From assembly GCA_034401795.1 (NCBI GenBank), contig CM067372.1:35714351-35778350 (forward strand): 64,000 bases of DNA, read 5' to 3'. The notes under the pieces were generated by a model. The model made no database searches, had not been told where the DNA came from, and saw only the letters and a program-made list of their open reading frames with translations. This document shows, in pieces, positions 19,984 through 31,340 of the stretch. The position numbers and the translations under genes are program-made. Source of the stretch: Chaetoderma sp. LZ-2023a (taxonomy: Eukaryota > Mollusca > Caudofoveata > Chaetodermatida > Chaetodermatidae). Position 1 is the stretch's first letter; each line of letters opens with the position of its first letter.

Positions 19984-20529
19984 CTGAAACACAAATGTGC
20001 AATTCACTGTATTATTACCTGGTGGATAACAATTAACTGGGACACATAGCTGAATTCACAATACAGATCAATATTTAGTCGGAGTTATTGAGTTTTATTA
20101 GAAAGCCCACTGCATGTGTGTCAAGCTATAAGCATCTGATAGCATAGTAATGCTATGGTAGCGTAAGGTATGAAATGGATTGATATGATAGAGAAGGAAT
20201 ATCAAGAAATGGCTTGGCAGGATGCATAGGGCATGGTAAGCTAGTGTAAGATAAGACAGAGTAGGGTGGGTGGGGTTGGTAGTGTGAAAGATTAAATAGT
20301 ACCAACATAGCAAATAAAGGATTATAGAGGAGATGTTATTATATGGTGTGGTATAATAGTGACATTATAGTTATAGAGCTTGTATTGCTATGCCGAAGCG
20401 AACCCAAATACTTCAGTTCAATTAGCTCGTTTGTTCCAGAGAAAAGCTGTAGTACATTATGCCATTCTCAAACTAGATTGCCTGGTCGATGACACGCCAT
20501 CGAAAATCCACACATACACCGCTTTGAAC
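19984..20529 (-). other. Intron between exons f and g, distal part
   Basis: Low-complexity AT-rich intron (many 'GATAG' and 'TGGTA' words); nothing else was recognised. Confidence 0.5.
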
Positions 20530-21480
20530 TTTTGACACCCCACCACAACCCACCCCATTAGGGGCGGTGCCAAATGTAAATGTCCTTTTGCACTCTGCAA
20601 TCATATGGGTAACTCACATAACAAATTTAGTTGAATTTCGTCCAACAGTGTCAGAGGAGTTGCATTACAATCAATTTCATGAAGTTTTGACCCCATCCAC
20701 CATCACCCTAAGGAGCGGGCCAAATATAAATGTGCTCATCCACTCCACATTGATATGGGTAACTCTCATAGCAAATTTGGTTGAATCCCATCAAACAGTT
20801 TCGGAGGAGTTGCATTACAATTGATTTCATGACCTTTTGACGCACAAATGTAAATGTGCTCATCCACTCCAAATTGATATGGGTAACTCACATACCAAAT
20901 TTGGTTGAATTCCGTCCAATGGTTTCGGAGGAGTTGCATTAAAACCAATTCTTTTACATTTTCAACCCCCCCCCCCCCCCCCACCTCCCCACCCACCCCT
21001 GGGGGCGGGGCCAAATGTAAATGTGCTCATGAACTCCACATTGATATGGGTAACTAACATACAATACTTGGTTGAATTCTGTCCACCGGTTTCGGAGATG
21101 CGCTACAATCAATTTCTGCAGGTTAAATTTTGACTTGTTGACCTCTCCCCACCCCCTGGGGGCGGAGCCAAATGTAACTGGCCTCTTGCACTCCGCAATC
21201 AAATGGGTAACTCACATATTAAATTTAGTTGCATTCCGTGTAACGGTTTCAGAGGAGTTCCATTACAAGTGATTTGACCTTTTGACCCGTCCCACCCTCT
21301 TGTGGCGGAACCAAATCTAAATTTGTCTTGCAAAGCGCAATCATATGGGTAACCCATATACCAAATTTGGTTGAATTCCACAAAATGGTTTGGGAGACAG
21401 CATGATGGACAGACAGACAGATGGACGGAGGCGATTACAATATCCTCGACATTTTTTTTAAAACGTGGGGATAATTAGTG
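20530..21480. repeat. Cluster of six 120-165 bp tandem units, GACA/GATGGAC end
   Basis: Six units carrying 'CCAAATTTGGTTGAATTCC' (about 20621, 20773, 20895, 21062, 21218, 21360), each with 'GGGTAACTCACATA' before it and a C/G-rich 'CCCACCCC..GGGGCGG' joint between units. Unit length varies. The cluster ends with 'GACAGACAGACAGATGGACG'. It lies in the intron between exons f and g. The origin is unknown. Confidence 0.85.
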
Positions 21481-21625
21481 GATGCCAGATGTCATTTGAA
21501 CCATTGTGTTGAGCCATAATCTGATTTGCCTCTGGAAGGCCTTGTCAGAAATGGTATCGCTTCTTTCTCACTCGGAGGGTACATAGTGTTAGAGGAAGAA
21601 TAGATATGTCATGAAATTTGCTTAC

Positions 21626-21712
21626 TGTGGGCACGAGGTTTGACTGGGATTTCGTAACAGCTTCAGCATTAAGCTTAGAGAGTATTTCTTCATACCTCTG
21701 AAGACTTGACAA
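21626..21712 (-). CDS. RASGEF1: RASGEF1 exon f, linker between RasGEF_N and catalytic domain
   Basis: Twenty-nine codons in phase 0/0. The acceptor is TATTCACAG and the donor ACA/GTAAGC. It encodes 'LSSLQRYEEILSKLNAEAV', the end of the helical N-terminal region, followed by a polar linker. Conservation is lower here, as expected for a linker. Confidence 0.88.
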
Positions 21713-21839
21713 CTGTGAATAAATTATTAGTATTATTATTATTAATGACAATAGAAAATCATGCTGTAACAAGGCACATATGCCCATACATATTCTCACT
21801 AAGAATATTGCAACAACACAAGGAAATATATCAGTGAAT

Positions 21840-22165
21840 TACATATGTGTACACATGTTTGAAATGTATAGGGGGCATGAATGCGCGTGAATGCCTGTGT
21901 GTATGCATGTGTCCATATGTGCATGTGCGTGCATACATTTACACGTGTGTGCATGCATGTGTGACCTGGATAGGATATTTTGAATACGCATCAAAACCCC
22001 TTAGTTAGGAGGCTTGTTTTCATCAGCATGTTTACAAAACATATATTCCATAGATCCTTGTTTAAACTACCATACAAGTAAGCGGCTGCATCTCTTTAAT
22101 AGCTCATTTCACTGAAATATGTTGCTGCTATTTTTTCAAAATAGGTATAAATAGATACTGACAGA
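21840..22165. other. Intron segment with alternating GT/CA-type low complexity
   Basis: 21885-21965 is rich in GTGTGCATG-type alternating purine/pyrimidine sequence. The rest is AT-rich. Confidence 0.5.
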
Positions 22166-22860
22166 ACATGCTAAAGCACCTCAACTGGCAATCGTTGAAT
22201 ACTAATGTTTTACAAGATCCATAACCATATCATTGCAACCAGTATGCCTTTGACTCCAAAACATCACCTTGCCGCTACACTCACAGAAAACTCCCACGTA
22301 TACCAAATTCCAATATCAACCAGTGACTATCACTGTCTGTCATTCTTCATGCACACAGCTAAGGATTGGAACACCTTGCCAGAGCACTGTCGCAGTAATA
22401 TCGATAGATGCCTTCAGAAATGCACTCAAGCACTTGCCATAGCACACCAAACAATACTAGGTATGCCAGTGGAACACAGTGACAGGGAGCAGCGGCCCTT
22501 CCTTGAGGAATCTGGAACAATACTAGGTACGCCAGTGGAACACAGTGACAGGGAGCAGCGGCCCTTCCTTGAGGAATCTGGAACAATACTAGGTATGCCA
22601 GTGGAACACAGTGACAGGGAGCAGCATCCCTGCCTTGAGGAATCTGGAACAATACTAGGTATGCCAGTGGAACACAGTGACAGGGAGCAGCGGCCCTGCC
22701 TTGAGGAATCTGGAGCACTGAGCTTCTTTTATCATGTTCTGAATTGATTTTACCTACACGCATACTCAACCGCATGCCCACTACACCCAGAGCTTGAGTC
22801 TTCAATTGAATGAAGTTAGCATTTACAATGAAGAAGAAGAAAAAGAAGAAGGCACTGTAA
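22166..22860 (+). mobile_element. LINE reverse transcriptase C-terminal remnant with internal 66-bp repeats
   Basis: The plus strand encodes 'MLKHLNWQSL' and then, in another frame, 'MFYKIHNHIIA' and 'SFFMHTAKDWNTLPEHC', the usual C-terminal tail of CR1/RTE-like reverse transcriptases. Four in-frame 66-bp repeats follow before the stop at 22745. A 3' tail ending in GAAGAAGAAAAAG near 22830-22852 fits a LINE end. It is antisense to RASGEF1. It is a heavily truncated, dead copy. Confidence 0.7.
22451..22714 (+). repeat. 66-bp tandem repeat, 4 copies
   Basis: Four units starting ACAATACTAGG at 22451, 22517, 22583 and 22649. They are nearly identical and keep the host LINE frame (22 residues each, containing 'GMPVEHSDREQRP'). 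Confidence 0.95.
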
Positions 22861-22913
22861 CTGCTATATATGGTGCATTGGAAGGATCAGTGTACAAAGC
22901 AGTTATTACCCAC

Positions 22914-23055
22914 CCTATTGATGAGATTCTGTGTAAGGTTTGTCACGTCACTCTTCAACTCTGGATAAATGTTTAATATTCGATGAGTGATGTCCCGTAG
23001 CTGCTTCATCATTCGATCATCTCGGAAATCATACGGAAACAATTCAGTCCATTCA
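22914..23055 (-). CDS. RASGEF1: RASGEF1 exon e, RasGEF_N domain
   Basis: 142 nt, phase 2 in and phase 0 out. The acceptor is CAACTTACAG and the donor AGG/GTGGGT. It encodes 'EWTELFPYDFRDDRMMKQLR', the most conserved block of the N-terminal half, then a helical segment ending 'NLTQNLINR'. Confidence 0.94.
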
Positions 23056-23445
23056 CTGTAAGTTGTATGTATATATAACAAACTGTAACTGTAATTATCT
23101 TATGAATCAGACAAACCTTGTCAATCAATGAAATATTGATAATTACAATGCGAGAAATATTAACAAATGAGACGCAATTAACATTTTCAACATACTGTCA
23201 AACCTGTCTTGAGGGGAAAAGTGGGTGTTTAATACAGGTGGTCTCATTAATCCAGGTTGCTCACTGAATTAAAATAAACAAGTGTCCAAAGATTTTAAGC
23301 TTTTTTGCAAGTATGATTGTTATTCATTCTAGCATGCTTATATAAATGTATTCATTATCTGTCAATCAATCATTCAGTGCGCTTGCACTGATCCGACTAT
23401 AGTAAACATGCCTCTATATGCAGTCTTGTCAGATCTGATCAGTCA
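23056..23445 (-). other. Intron between exons d and e, first part
   Basis: AT-rich; no gene or repeat family recognised. Confidence 0.5.
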
Positions 23446-23730
23446 ATCAGAGTGAATCACAATATGCTATTATTAATACTAGCACATCAGAATGAATCAC
23501 AATATGCTATTATTAACACTAGCACATCAGAATGAATCACAATATGCTATTATTAACACTAGCGCATCAGAATGAATCACAATATGCTATTATTAACACT
23601 AGCGCACCAGAATGAATCACAATATGCTATTATTAACACTAGCACATCAGAATGAATCACAATATGTTAGTATTAACACTAGCACATCAGAATGAATCAC
23701 AATATGCTATTATTAAGACTAGCACATCAA
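23446..23730. repeat. 40-bp minisatellite, 7 copies
   Basis: Seven units of 'GAATCACAATATGCTATTAT' followed by TAACACTAGCACATCA, at exact 40-bp spacing (23453, 23493 and so on to 23693), with only point differences. It lies in the intron 170 bp from exon d. Confidence 0.95.
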
Positions 23731-23895
23731 ATTTAGTCTTTTAATGAACAGCTCTTTTATGCAATTCTTTTGAAATATATATATATAAGTTGGAGTTTAA
23801 ATTGAGCATAATAACTGAGATGTATAGTGAATCATAAGGCTTTCGGTATAAGTATTGTTTCTAAGAATCAGCAAATATATAACACTTTGTTTCAC

Positions 23896-23984
23896 CTCAA
23901 CATCTGAATAACATTAGGCCCAAACTTTCCCAGACTGTCACGCTTCACTGATTCATGGGCGAGGCTCTGTTGTACCATACACAC
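23896..23984 (-). CDS. RASGEF1: RASGEF1 exon d, RasGEF_N domain
   Basis: 89 nt, phase 0 in and phase 2 out. The acceptor is TTGTTCCCAG and the donor GAG/GTGAAA. It encodes 'VCMVQQSLAHESVKRD' and ends 'GPNVIQML'. The split codon with the next exon gives a Ser before 'EWTELFPYDF', the expected RASGEF1 order. Confidence 0.92.
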
Positions 23985-24389
23985 CTGGGAACAAGAATAA
24001 AACAGTTACTGTGAGAAATTACTTCATGCATCTATAATCATCACACTGATCTGAATGGCATATGCACATATGCATGACGCATGCATGCACACACATGCAT
24101 GTATATAATTGCTTATTTTTTGTGTAAGCGGGATGACTAGAAAATCTTTTCAGAATATTCCACATAAATCTCCCAAAGATTATTAATGAAAATCAGTGAA
24201 TTATCTCCCTTTAACTACAGTATTGATGATTACAAACAATATTCAACACATGAACAACATTGAAATTCCTTGAGCTATATTTTAATGCCACTGGCTGGAT
24301 GTAAAATACAACAACACTGACAAATATATCACTAAATAAATGGATTGATGCGTATGTCATAAAGTATTAAACACATAAGTACAACATAC

Positions 24390-24467
24390 CTGACAGACAT
24401 TATGGAGTAAGCGATATGGCGCGATGAATAGCCGGGAACTCAACAAAAACGTGAAAATGTAAGTTCT
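24390..24467 (-). CDS. RASGEF1: RASGEF1 exon c, RasGEF_N domain
   Basis: Twenty-six codons in phase 0/0. The acceptor is CTTATTTTCAG and the donor CAG/GTATG. It encodes 'RTYIFTFLLSSRLFIAPYRL', which closely matches the vertebrate family. The 5.6-kb intron upstream (24468-30030) holds no other recognised exon. Confidence 0.93.
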
Positions 24468-24572
24468 CTGAAAATAAGTCATAGAAATTCTGGTTAGTTA
24501 TACTGGATATGCATAATAATTACAATACAGCTTAAAAATAACTTAAAATGTTTACAAAACAAAATAAATTGT

Positions 24573-24966
24573 GTTATTGAATATTTTGAACATAATTTGA
24601 TTGGAAGACATTGCTGCTAATCCAATGGCGGAATCGAGTTTTAGCTAAGCACACTTCGCCATATTGGGATCGTTTTATGCCTCAACTGCCTGACTATCAA
24701 TTTCCAGAAAACTATACAGGTGTACCTGTTGAATATTTTGAAACTAATTTGACTGGGTGATGTTGCTATCATAGACATCTTTATCATCTAAATAGCAGAC
24801 ATACAATTCATACAACAATACTAGTCCGTCATCAATTAAGCATTCATGATGACCTTAGCTACATCATTCATGACATAATTGATTATAACATCAACTACAC
24901 ATCACGTAGTTGATTATGATGTCATATGATTGATGGATAAACCCATTATCTTCAAAATATTCAACA
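24573..24966. repeat. Family B arms split by unrelated insert
   Basis: A left arm ('GAATATTTTGAACATAATTT') at 24576 without its partner, and a second left arm at 24729 whose right arm ('CAAAATATTCAAC') lies about 180 bp away at 24954-24966. The insert (24785-24950) is related to 31175-31320. Nested or chimeric hairpin elements. Confidence 0.6.
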
Positions 24967-25222
24967 GAGCATTTCTTACTAATTAATATGTTTCTGTTTT
25001 TGAAACACGATAACTTATTTCTGAAGTGTACTTCAGGATAATGTTAAAGTGTTTAGGTGGATGTATATTTCAGAGTACAATATGGATTATTATTGTATGA
25101 TTTCATCTTGAGGCTAAGTACCTGCACTGGATGAGGTACTGTGAGGGTGGGGTGGGGGCAGGTGGTGTACATTATTGTAGTTGTCATTGTACTTTGTTGC
25201 AGTTGTCATCATCCATAGAATT
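24967..25222. other. Intron spacer
   Basis: AT-rich, then G-rich near 25140-25165; no feature recognised. Confidence 0.4.
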
Positions 25223-25244
25223 TCTGGTTGGTGGCGTTGTTGTA

Positions 25245-25248
25245 GTAC

Positions 25249-25309
<61 letters not shown>

Positions 25310-25335
25310 TGTTGTTGTTGTTGTTGTTGTTGTCA
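25245..25335. repeat. (GTA)n/(GTT)n microsatellite
   Basis: About 21 GTA triplets followed by about 8 GTT triplets. Confidence 0.95.
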
Positions 25336-25530
25336 TCATCGTCATTAACAGTTATTGTCCTCCTGCTCATTGTTGTTATGGTGATGTCTGGGATGATGAG
25401 GATAAGACTTTACAGATGTAGTGTGGACAGCTTCCATTATAATGAAGCCACTGTAGCTTATATTGAAGTATTGTTAGAGGCTTATCACGATGTTCAAGAT
25501 AATGTTCAGAATGAGCATGTGTCTTCAGTA

Positions 25531-25739
25531 TTAACCCTTATCACTCTGATGTCAATATTCTACCTTTGACTGTGTCAATAGCAAAGAAACTGGTGTACAT
25601 TTTTCAACAATTTTGGTGGATGATGTTGCTGTCTACAACAGCACCATCTTCCACCAAATTTGTTGAAAAATGAACACCAGTTCATCTTTTAATTTAATTT
25701 GAAAATTAAAAGTTTTGACATCAGAGTGGTATGGGTTAA
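25531..25739. repeat. Family C hairpin MITE, copy 1
   Basis: About 205 bp between two TTAA sites. Terminal inverted repeats 'CCCTTATCACTCTGATGTCA' and complement, with an inner hairpin 'GATGTTGCTGTCTACAACAG'. It is non-coding. TTAA flanks and CCCT-type ends resemble piggyBac-derived MITEs, which is inference. Confidence 0.85.
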
Positions 25740-25753
25740 TGGAACAGTTAGGT

Positions 25754-26003
25754 TTAACCATTTAATGGTCAGGATTAAAAAAAACCTTCAAGTGGGCTTG
25801 AGACATTTAAACTTGCAGACATATTTTTTTAAGGTTTTACCATTAGAATGACTGGTCAGTCATTCCAGTCGTAAATTTTCAAAAACAGTCTTCTCTTAGC
25901 CTACATATTAGGCATTAAATAAGAAAAAGGCTTAATCATGATTGCTAAAGATTTTAGACAAAGCCTGCCGATCTGGAAGAAATGTACCAGGAGAGACATG
26001 GTT
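25754..26003. repeat. Family A hairpin element
   Basis: Core 'GAATGACTGGTCAGTCATTC', arms shortened; starts 15 bp after a family C copy. Confidence 0.65.
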
Positions 26004-26050
26004 AAGACCACTCTTAACCAGTTACTATGGCAAATGAACTGCATTAATCA

Positions 26051-26350
26051 ACCACCTGTCTAGAGTGAGCACCATATGCCCAGAGTGAACACCACCTGTC
26101 TAGAGTGAGCACCACCTGTCTAGAGTGAACATCACTTATCTAGAGTGAACATCACCAGTCTAGAGTGAACATCACCTGTCTAAAGTGAGCACCACCGGTC
26201 TAGAGTGAACACCACCTGTCTAGAGTGAGCACTACCTGTCTAGAGTGAACATCACCTGTCTAAAGTGAGCACCACCGGTCTAGAGTGAACACCACCTGTC
26301 TAGAGTGAGCACCACCTGTCTAGAGTGAACATCACCTGTCTAGAGTGGCC
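26051..26350. repeat. 20-bp minisatellite, 15 copies
   Basis: Units of 'CACCTGTCTAGAGTGAACAC' with G/A and C/T variants. A set of four units (80 bp) is repeated, for example from 26170 and again from 26250, showing higher-order duplication. Confidence 0.93.
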
Positions 26351-26761
26351 GCTCGGTCCACAAGGTATCCATTCTACACAGGTTTAAGTGTATTTCAATT
26401 AGTGGCCAAAATATAGTCAGAAATAGTGAAAAACAGGTAATGTATTCATCTCTGGATGCAAGTAATCCTGTCCAAATACTATGTTACTATTATCTGGGGT
26501 AGAAATGTAATTTATTCAGAAGGTTTATGTGAGGATTTAGTGAGGCTGAGATGATGTTTACAGAGAGGATAGAGAGGGTCAGTAGATGGAGTCAATATTT
26601 ACACAACATAGAGGTACTAATGATCAGATTAATATGGACAGCTTATTCCCAACAGCACAGAAAATGTGGAATTCAGGATTAGGCTACAGTGCAGCTTAGA
26701 AATAAGCTAATAAGTTTACATGTTCGTTTGGTACAATTTCGAATACGGTGTAAGAGATGTT

Positions 26762-26852
26762 CTGTTGAATATTTTGAACATATTGGACTGGAAGACATTG
26801 CTGCCTAAGGCAGCAATGTCTTCCAATCCAATTATGTTCTAAATATTCAACA
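26762..26852. repeat. Family B palindromic hairpin
   Basis: 91 bp. Arms 'GTTGAATATTTTGAACATAT' and complement, centre 'CTGCCTAAGGCAG'. Nearly perfect. Confidence 0.85.
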
Positions 26853-27159
26853 GTACGGAGTTTTTTTGTTTTGAAAACGATTAAATTTATTTATGAGCTG
26901 TGCTGTACAAGTGTTGGATAAATACCAAAATACTACAACATAGCACCTGTACTCCTATCTCATGCATCTGTTACATATTGTCATCCACACTTCAAATGTA
27001 CCCACTACCCAGCAACTAACCTTTACCCACCCTACCTCTATTTATTCATTTATAATGTTTTTATACATATTCTGCACAATGTCAATAATATATGCAAAGT
27101 TAAATATTTCAGTATTTATTTATTATGAATTGTGATTTAAAACAAGGACAATCAGAGAT

Positions 27160-27925
27160 TGCTAAAGTATGGACCCCATTCTGCCAAGCACAACCTTCCC
27201 CCAAAGATTGGTTACTGTGACCTTGACAGTTGACACCAAAATTGATAGGGCTTTTCGGACCACCAAGGACAAGCTCCTAAGACAGATCGGTAACGATCCC
27301 TTACATAGAACTTGAGTTATCATCCGGAAACATAATGTTACATCATTAATTAAGTCACTGTGACCTCGAAATTTGACCCCAAAGTCGATAGGATTCTTCG
27401 GACCACCAAGGAAAAAGCTCCCACACCAGATTGGTAATGATCCCTTCAATAGAACTCGAGCTATAAATCATCTGGAAATGTAATATTATGTCTTAATTAG
27501 GTCACTGTGACCTGGACACTTGACCGTTTGACCACAAAATCAATAGGGTTCTTCAGACCACCAAGGGCAAGCTCCCACACCAGATTAGTAATGATCTCTT
27601 CAATAGAACTCGAGTTATCATCCGGAAACACAATATCATGTAATTAATTAGGTCACTGTGACCTTGACCGTTTGACCACAAAATCAATAGGGTTCTTCAG
27701 ACCACCAAGGGTAAGTTCCCACGCCAGATTGGTAACAATCCCTTCAATAGAACTCGAGTTATTATCCGGAAACGCAGTATTACATAACTAATTAGGTCAG
27801 ATGCAGTTCTTCGGACATCCAAGGACAAGCTCCCACACCAGATTGGTAATGATCCCTTCAATAGAACTCAATTTATCATCTGAAAGCCCAAACAGATGAA
27901 TGGATGGATGGATGGATAGACAAAG
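27160..27925. repeat. Cluster of about five 113-156 bp tandem units ending in (ATGG)n
   Basis: 'GATCCCTTCAATAGAACTCG' recurs at about 27294, 27438, 27594, 27739 and 27852, with 'TAATTAGGTCACTGTGACC' and 'CAAAATCAATAGGGTTCTTC' between. It ends 'GATGAATGGATGGATGGATG'. The layout matches the 20.5-21.5 kb cluster, but the sequence does not. Confidence 0.85.
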
Positions 27926-28184
27926 TAAATGCTATATACCACTCTCATCTATTTATACGGGGTATAATAATTAATTTGTTAATTAAGATGTTTGTTTCCG
28001 TACATCATCAACAGAAATATAATTTCGTGTAGCTTGAATATGCAGAGTAAAGTTAAAAGGTTAAAAATTGAATTCAGTTGCAGCTAAGATGGATACCTCA
28101 AACAATCTTGAATCTCCTATTTCTGAGCTAAGGATTATATATCTATGTTGATGGGTTAGGAGGGAAATGGTGGGTATGTAGTTA

Positions 28185-28300
28185 TTAACTCGTTAAGGGT
28201 TAAATTTAGTCATGAAATTCAAATTCTGGCTTTAATTGGATGTCCATTTGCAGGCTCAGAGACAACTGTTTTTGGAAGTATACACTAAAAAGTAAAAATA
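28185..28300. repeat. Family A half copy
   Basis: Left half only ('GATGTCCATTTGCAGGCTC'). Confidence 0.5.
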
Positions 28301-28577
28301 ATACTCTTCTTTTGTCGGCAAAATTAGGTACTCTGTGAACAGAAGTCATAATAAAGGCTTAGGTATTAGTCCTGTATGGATGTAAACATCCAGCACTTCA
28401 AAGGCTTGCTCTGGTGGGAATGAATGTTAATTTGAAGCATTTGAGCTCACAGTTTGACCTGAGGTGCTTGTAGGTCAGGTCAACATGTTATTCACAAATA
28501 CAGCGATTGTTAGGGTTATTTACTGGATTGAGTGGAAGACCATGTGTGAACACTATAAGCAACACAAGACTCACATT

Positions 28578-28800
28578 AACCCCCTAATACTCAAATTTGT
28601 TCAAGAAAAGTTAAATTGTTCATTTGCAGACCAAAAGAAGGGTATTTCTTTTAATTTATCACTGGAATTAATGGCTCTGTTATAGAGCCAGTCATTAGCG
28701 GTAAATTTTTAAAAATAGTCTTCTTGTGGTCTGCAAATTGACATTTGTCAAGACCACTGCTAACCAGCATTTGGCCAGCTTGAGAGTATACGGTTTACGA
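28578..28800. repeat. Family A hairpin element, reverse orientation
   Basis: Type 2 arm on the left ('CAAATTTGTTCAAGAAAAG') and type 1 arm on the right ('CAAGACCACTGCTAACCAG'). Confidence 0.8.
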
Positions 28801-29149
28801 TTGCCTGGTAGGAGTGATTGTCATATATACAACTATTTACTTCCTTTATTCAATGCTTAAAACTGGTGCTAATGTTGAGAATGATGTTGCTGCAAGCCGT
28901 TGCTATCATTGAAAGCAACAACATGCAGCAACACCATTTGCAAAATGATTAAGTCTTTCCTTCCATCAGACTCTACAGTATTTCGTTTTTAGCGGCAAGG
29001 AGCCGTATAAGTGTTAATCCTATAATAAACTAAGCCAGGTGTAAAGTGGATTGAATAGGGAGCATGGATAGGTATAAATGAATTATTCCCATTGGGAGGC
29101 AGTTTGATGAGTTAAAGCTTGTCAGTCCAGTCGAGAGAGGTAAACAACT

Positions 29150-29350
29150 ACAACCAGCATATTTGTTCAAGAAAATTTCTATAGAAAATGTCCATTTGCA
29201 AACCAAGAGAGTATTTCTAAAAATTTATTATTGAGCCAGTCATTCCATTGGTAAATTTTCAAATAAAATTTTTTCTTGATTTGTCAATAGACATTTCTCA
29301 AGACCACTGCAGAAGTTGTTTTTGCCATATTTACCATATAATAGTTAATG
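29150..29350. repeat. Family A hairpin element, partial core
   Basis: 'GTCCATTTGCAAACCAAGAG' on the left and 'TCAAGACCACTGCAGAAG' on the right; about 40 bp of the core is missing. Confidence 0.7.
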
Positions 29351-30030
29351 TCTAGAGATGAGGCACGGGGGATGGGGAGTGTCTATTTACTGAATAAACA
29401 GCAAATATTATTTTCAGTCCCGACCATGAAACTAGTATATATGTCAGTCAGTTTGTTGGCATGTCTGTGAGTCTGTCAAATTTGCCAAAGGTCAGAAAGC
29501 TGCCTACATAAGTCACAACTATAACACGTATGCATGCATTCAGTAATTCTCTTTGATGATAAAAAACTTATGTAACTATACTGGTTGCTGAATATAAAAC
29601 CTGGTTAATCTCTATAGGTAGAGAATGCTCATGATATAGACGTTCATCCATTGGGCTCGCAGCAAGCAATACAAATACCCCCATGGCTGAAATGCGCCTG
29701 GTCAAATACAGATTTTCATGGGCCATAACAAGCAATTTACCTCTGCCTCAGTAGTGTTAGGATATACTCCAAGTTCACTCACACTTAGTGTAATCTAACT
29801 GTAAAGTTATGAGCATGGTAACAAAGTTTCTATTTTTAAGGGTGATATCTTAATCAAATATTGAGAAAAATGAAGGAATAATACAAATTTGCTCTCTGGA
29901 TTTTGGTCTTGTCAGTGGAAATGTCAAGTGCCAGCCAGCCCATCCACCTGCCCACCAGGTTGGTTGATCGTCTGTCTGACTGACTGACCGACCAACAGAC
30001 AAACAGACAGATAATGAGCCTATAGCTTAC
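29351..30030. other. Intron segment before exon b donor
   Basis: Contains short GTCTGTCTGAC-type repeats near 29440-29480 and 29965-30012. No gene recognised. Confidence 0.5.
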
Positions 30031-30120
30031 CTCAGGGTAGTACTGGGTAGTTGGTACTAAATGCTGAATGAGTGCATCGAGTGAGCCAGCCACCAAATTG
30101 CCATCCTGGAAAACTAGAGC
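30031..30120 (-). CDS. RASGEF1: RASGEF1 exon b, start of RasGEF_N domain
   Basis: Thirty codons in phase 0/0. The acceptor is GCTTTTCCAG and the donor GAG/GTAAGC. It encodes 'DGNLVAGSLDALIQHLVPT', the hallmark opening of the RasGEF_N (REM) region in RASGEF1 proteins. This region stabilises the catalytic domain. It joins directly to 'RTYIFTF' in the next exon. Confidence 0.93.
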
Positions 30121-30361
30121 CTGGAAAAGCAAAAATTAAAGATATATGACACAGATCAGAAAGATATTTTATACTCATCAATATAAATCAGGGGTGTTAT
30201 AGGGAAAGAAACCAAGCAAAGTAAATGTACACTTTGCTGTAAGCCCTATAGGATATTGTCTCACAGTATGTCTAATTTTGCACAATTTCTGTAGGAAGCC
30301 CCCCTTCGGACCCCCAATTTCATGGTCTTTGGAAATACTATTAGAATCAGAGGCCACACTT

Positions 30362-30606
30362 TTAACCCTTCAATGGCTATAAATACCGGCCAAAACTTAA
30401 CTCTGTAGTGGTCTCAGGAAATGTCCATTTGCAGGACAATAGAAGACTATTTTCGAAGATTTACCATTGGAATGACCGGCTCGATAACCACGCCAGACAT
30501 TCCAGTGGTAAATTTTCAAAAAATAGTCTTCTCTTGGTCTACAAATGGAGATTTCTCAAGATTAATGCAGAAGCTGTTTTTGGCTGATATGAGGGTTAAA
30601 GGATTA
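30362..30606. repeat. Family A hairpin element, symmetric arms
   Basis: Both outer arms are type 1 ('CCGGCCAAAAC' on the left; 'TTTTTGGCTGATATG' on the right), so the whole 245 bp folds back. Confidence 0.8.
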
Positions 30607-30659
30607 ATGTTCTGACATGCAATTTACAAATCCATTTATGCATATATAGGCATGTACAC

Positions 30660-31340
30660 ATGTATTCAAATGTGAATTCTCGCTACTCAAGGGAGATAAA
30701 TCTCTCCATCTCACAGAACATTGCAAATCTGAGTTCTCTCCACTCAAGGGAGATAAATCTTTCCTGCTCACAGAAGGCAGCCTCTTACAGATGAGGAAAA
30801 GTTACTTGTGGAAACATTTCACTGCCATGACTTACTTCCTAAGTTATGATGATCGGGTAAATAGAGAATCAAGACAATTTGATCAAAACATTTACAGTGC
30901 CCATCCTGGTATCATTAATGGAGTACGATATATGTGAATGAAGAAGTGGCTAGAATGACTAAGTTGAGCAATGGAGGATTCAAGTTTTAGCTATGCCCAG
31001 CCCATCTCTAGCTAAGCTCCGCTCATGCTTTGTCTGTGACTCTGAGTTGGGATCAGTAGATCCCTGCTCTCTCGAATCTCAATTTTCAGAAAACTATACA
31101 CGTAAGCCTATGCAGCAACAGCGCCCAGTCAAATTAGTTTCAAGATATTCAACAGAATGTTATAAATAGTAAAGACATACAATCAGTACAACAGTGCTTA
31201 GTTCGTCATCAATTAAGCGTTCATGATGAACTTGGCTACATCATTCAGGATGTAATTGATTATGATGTTATACTACATGTCATAGTTGATTATGCCATCA
31301 TATGACTGATGGATAAACTGGAATACTCCATTGATGTGAT
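30660..31340. repeat. Mosaic of dispersed repeats including half family B arm
   Basis: 30677-30760 holds two copies of 'CAAGGGAGATAAATCT' about 60 bp apart. 31100-31152 is a right-hand family B arm. 31175-31320 matches 24790-24950 ('GTCATCAATTAAGCGTTCAT'). Confidence 0.6.
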
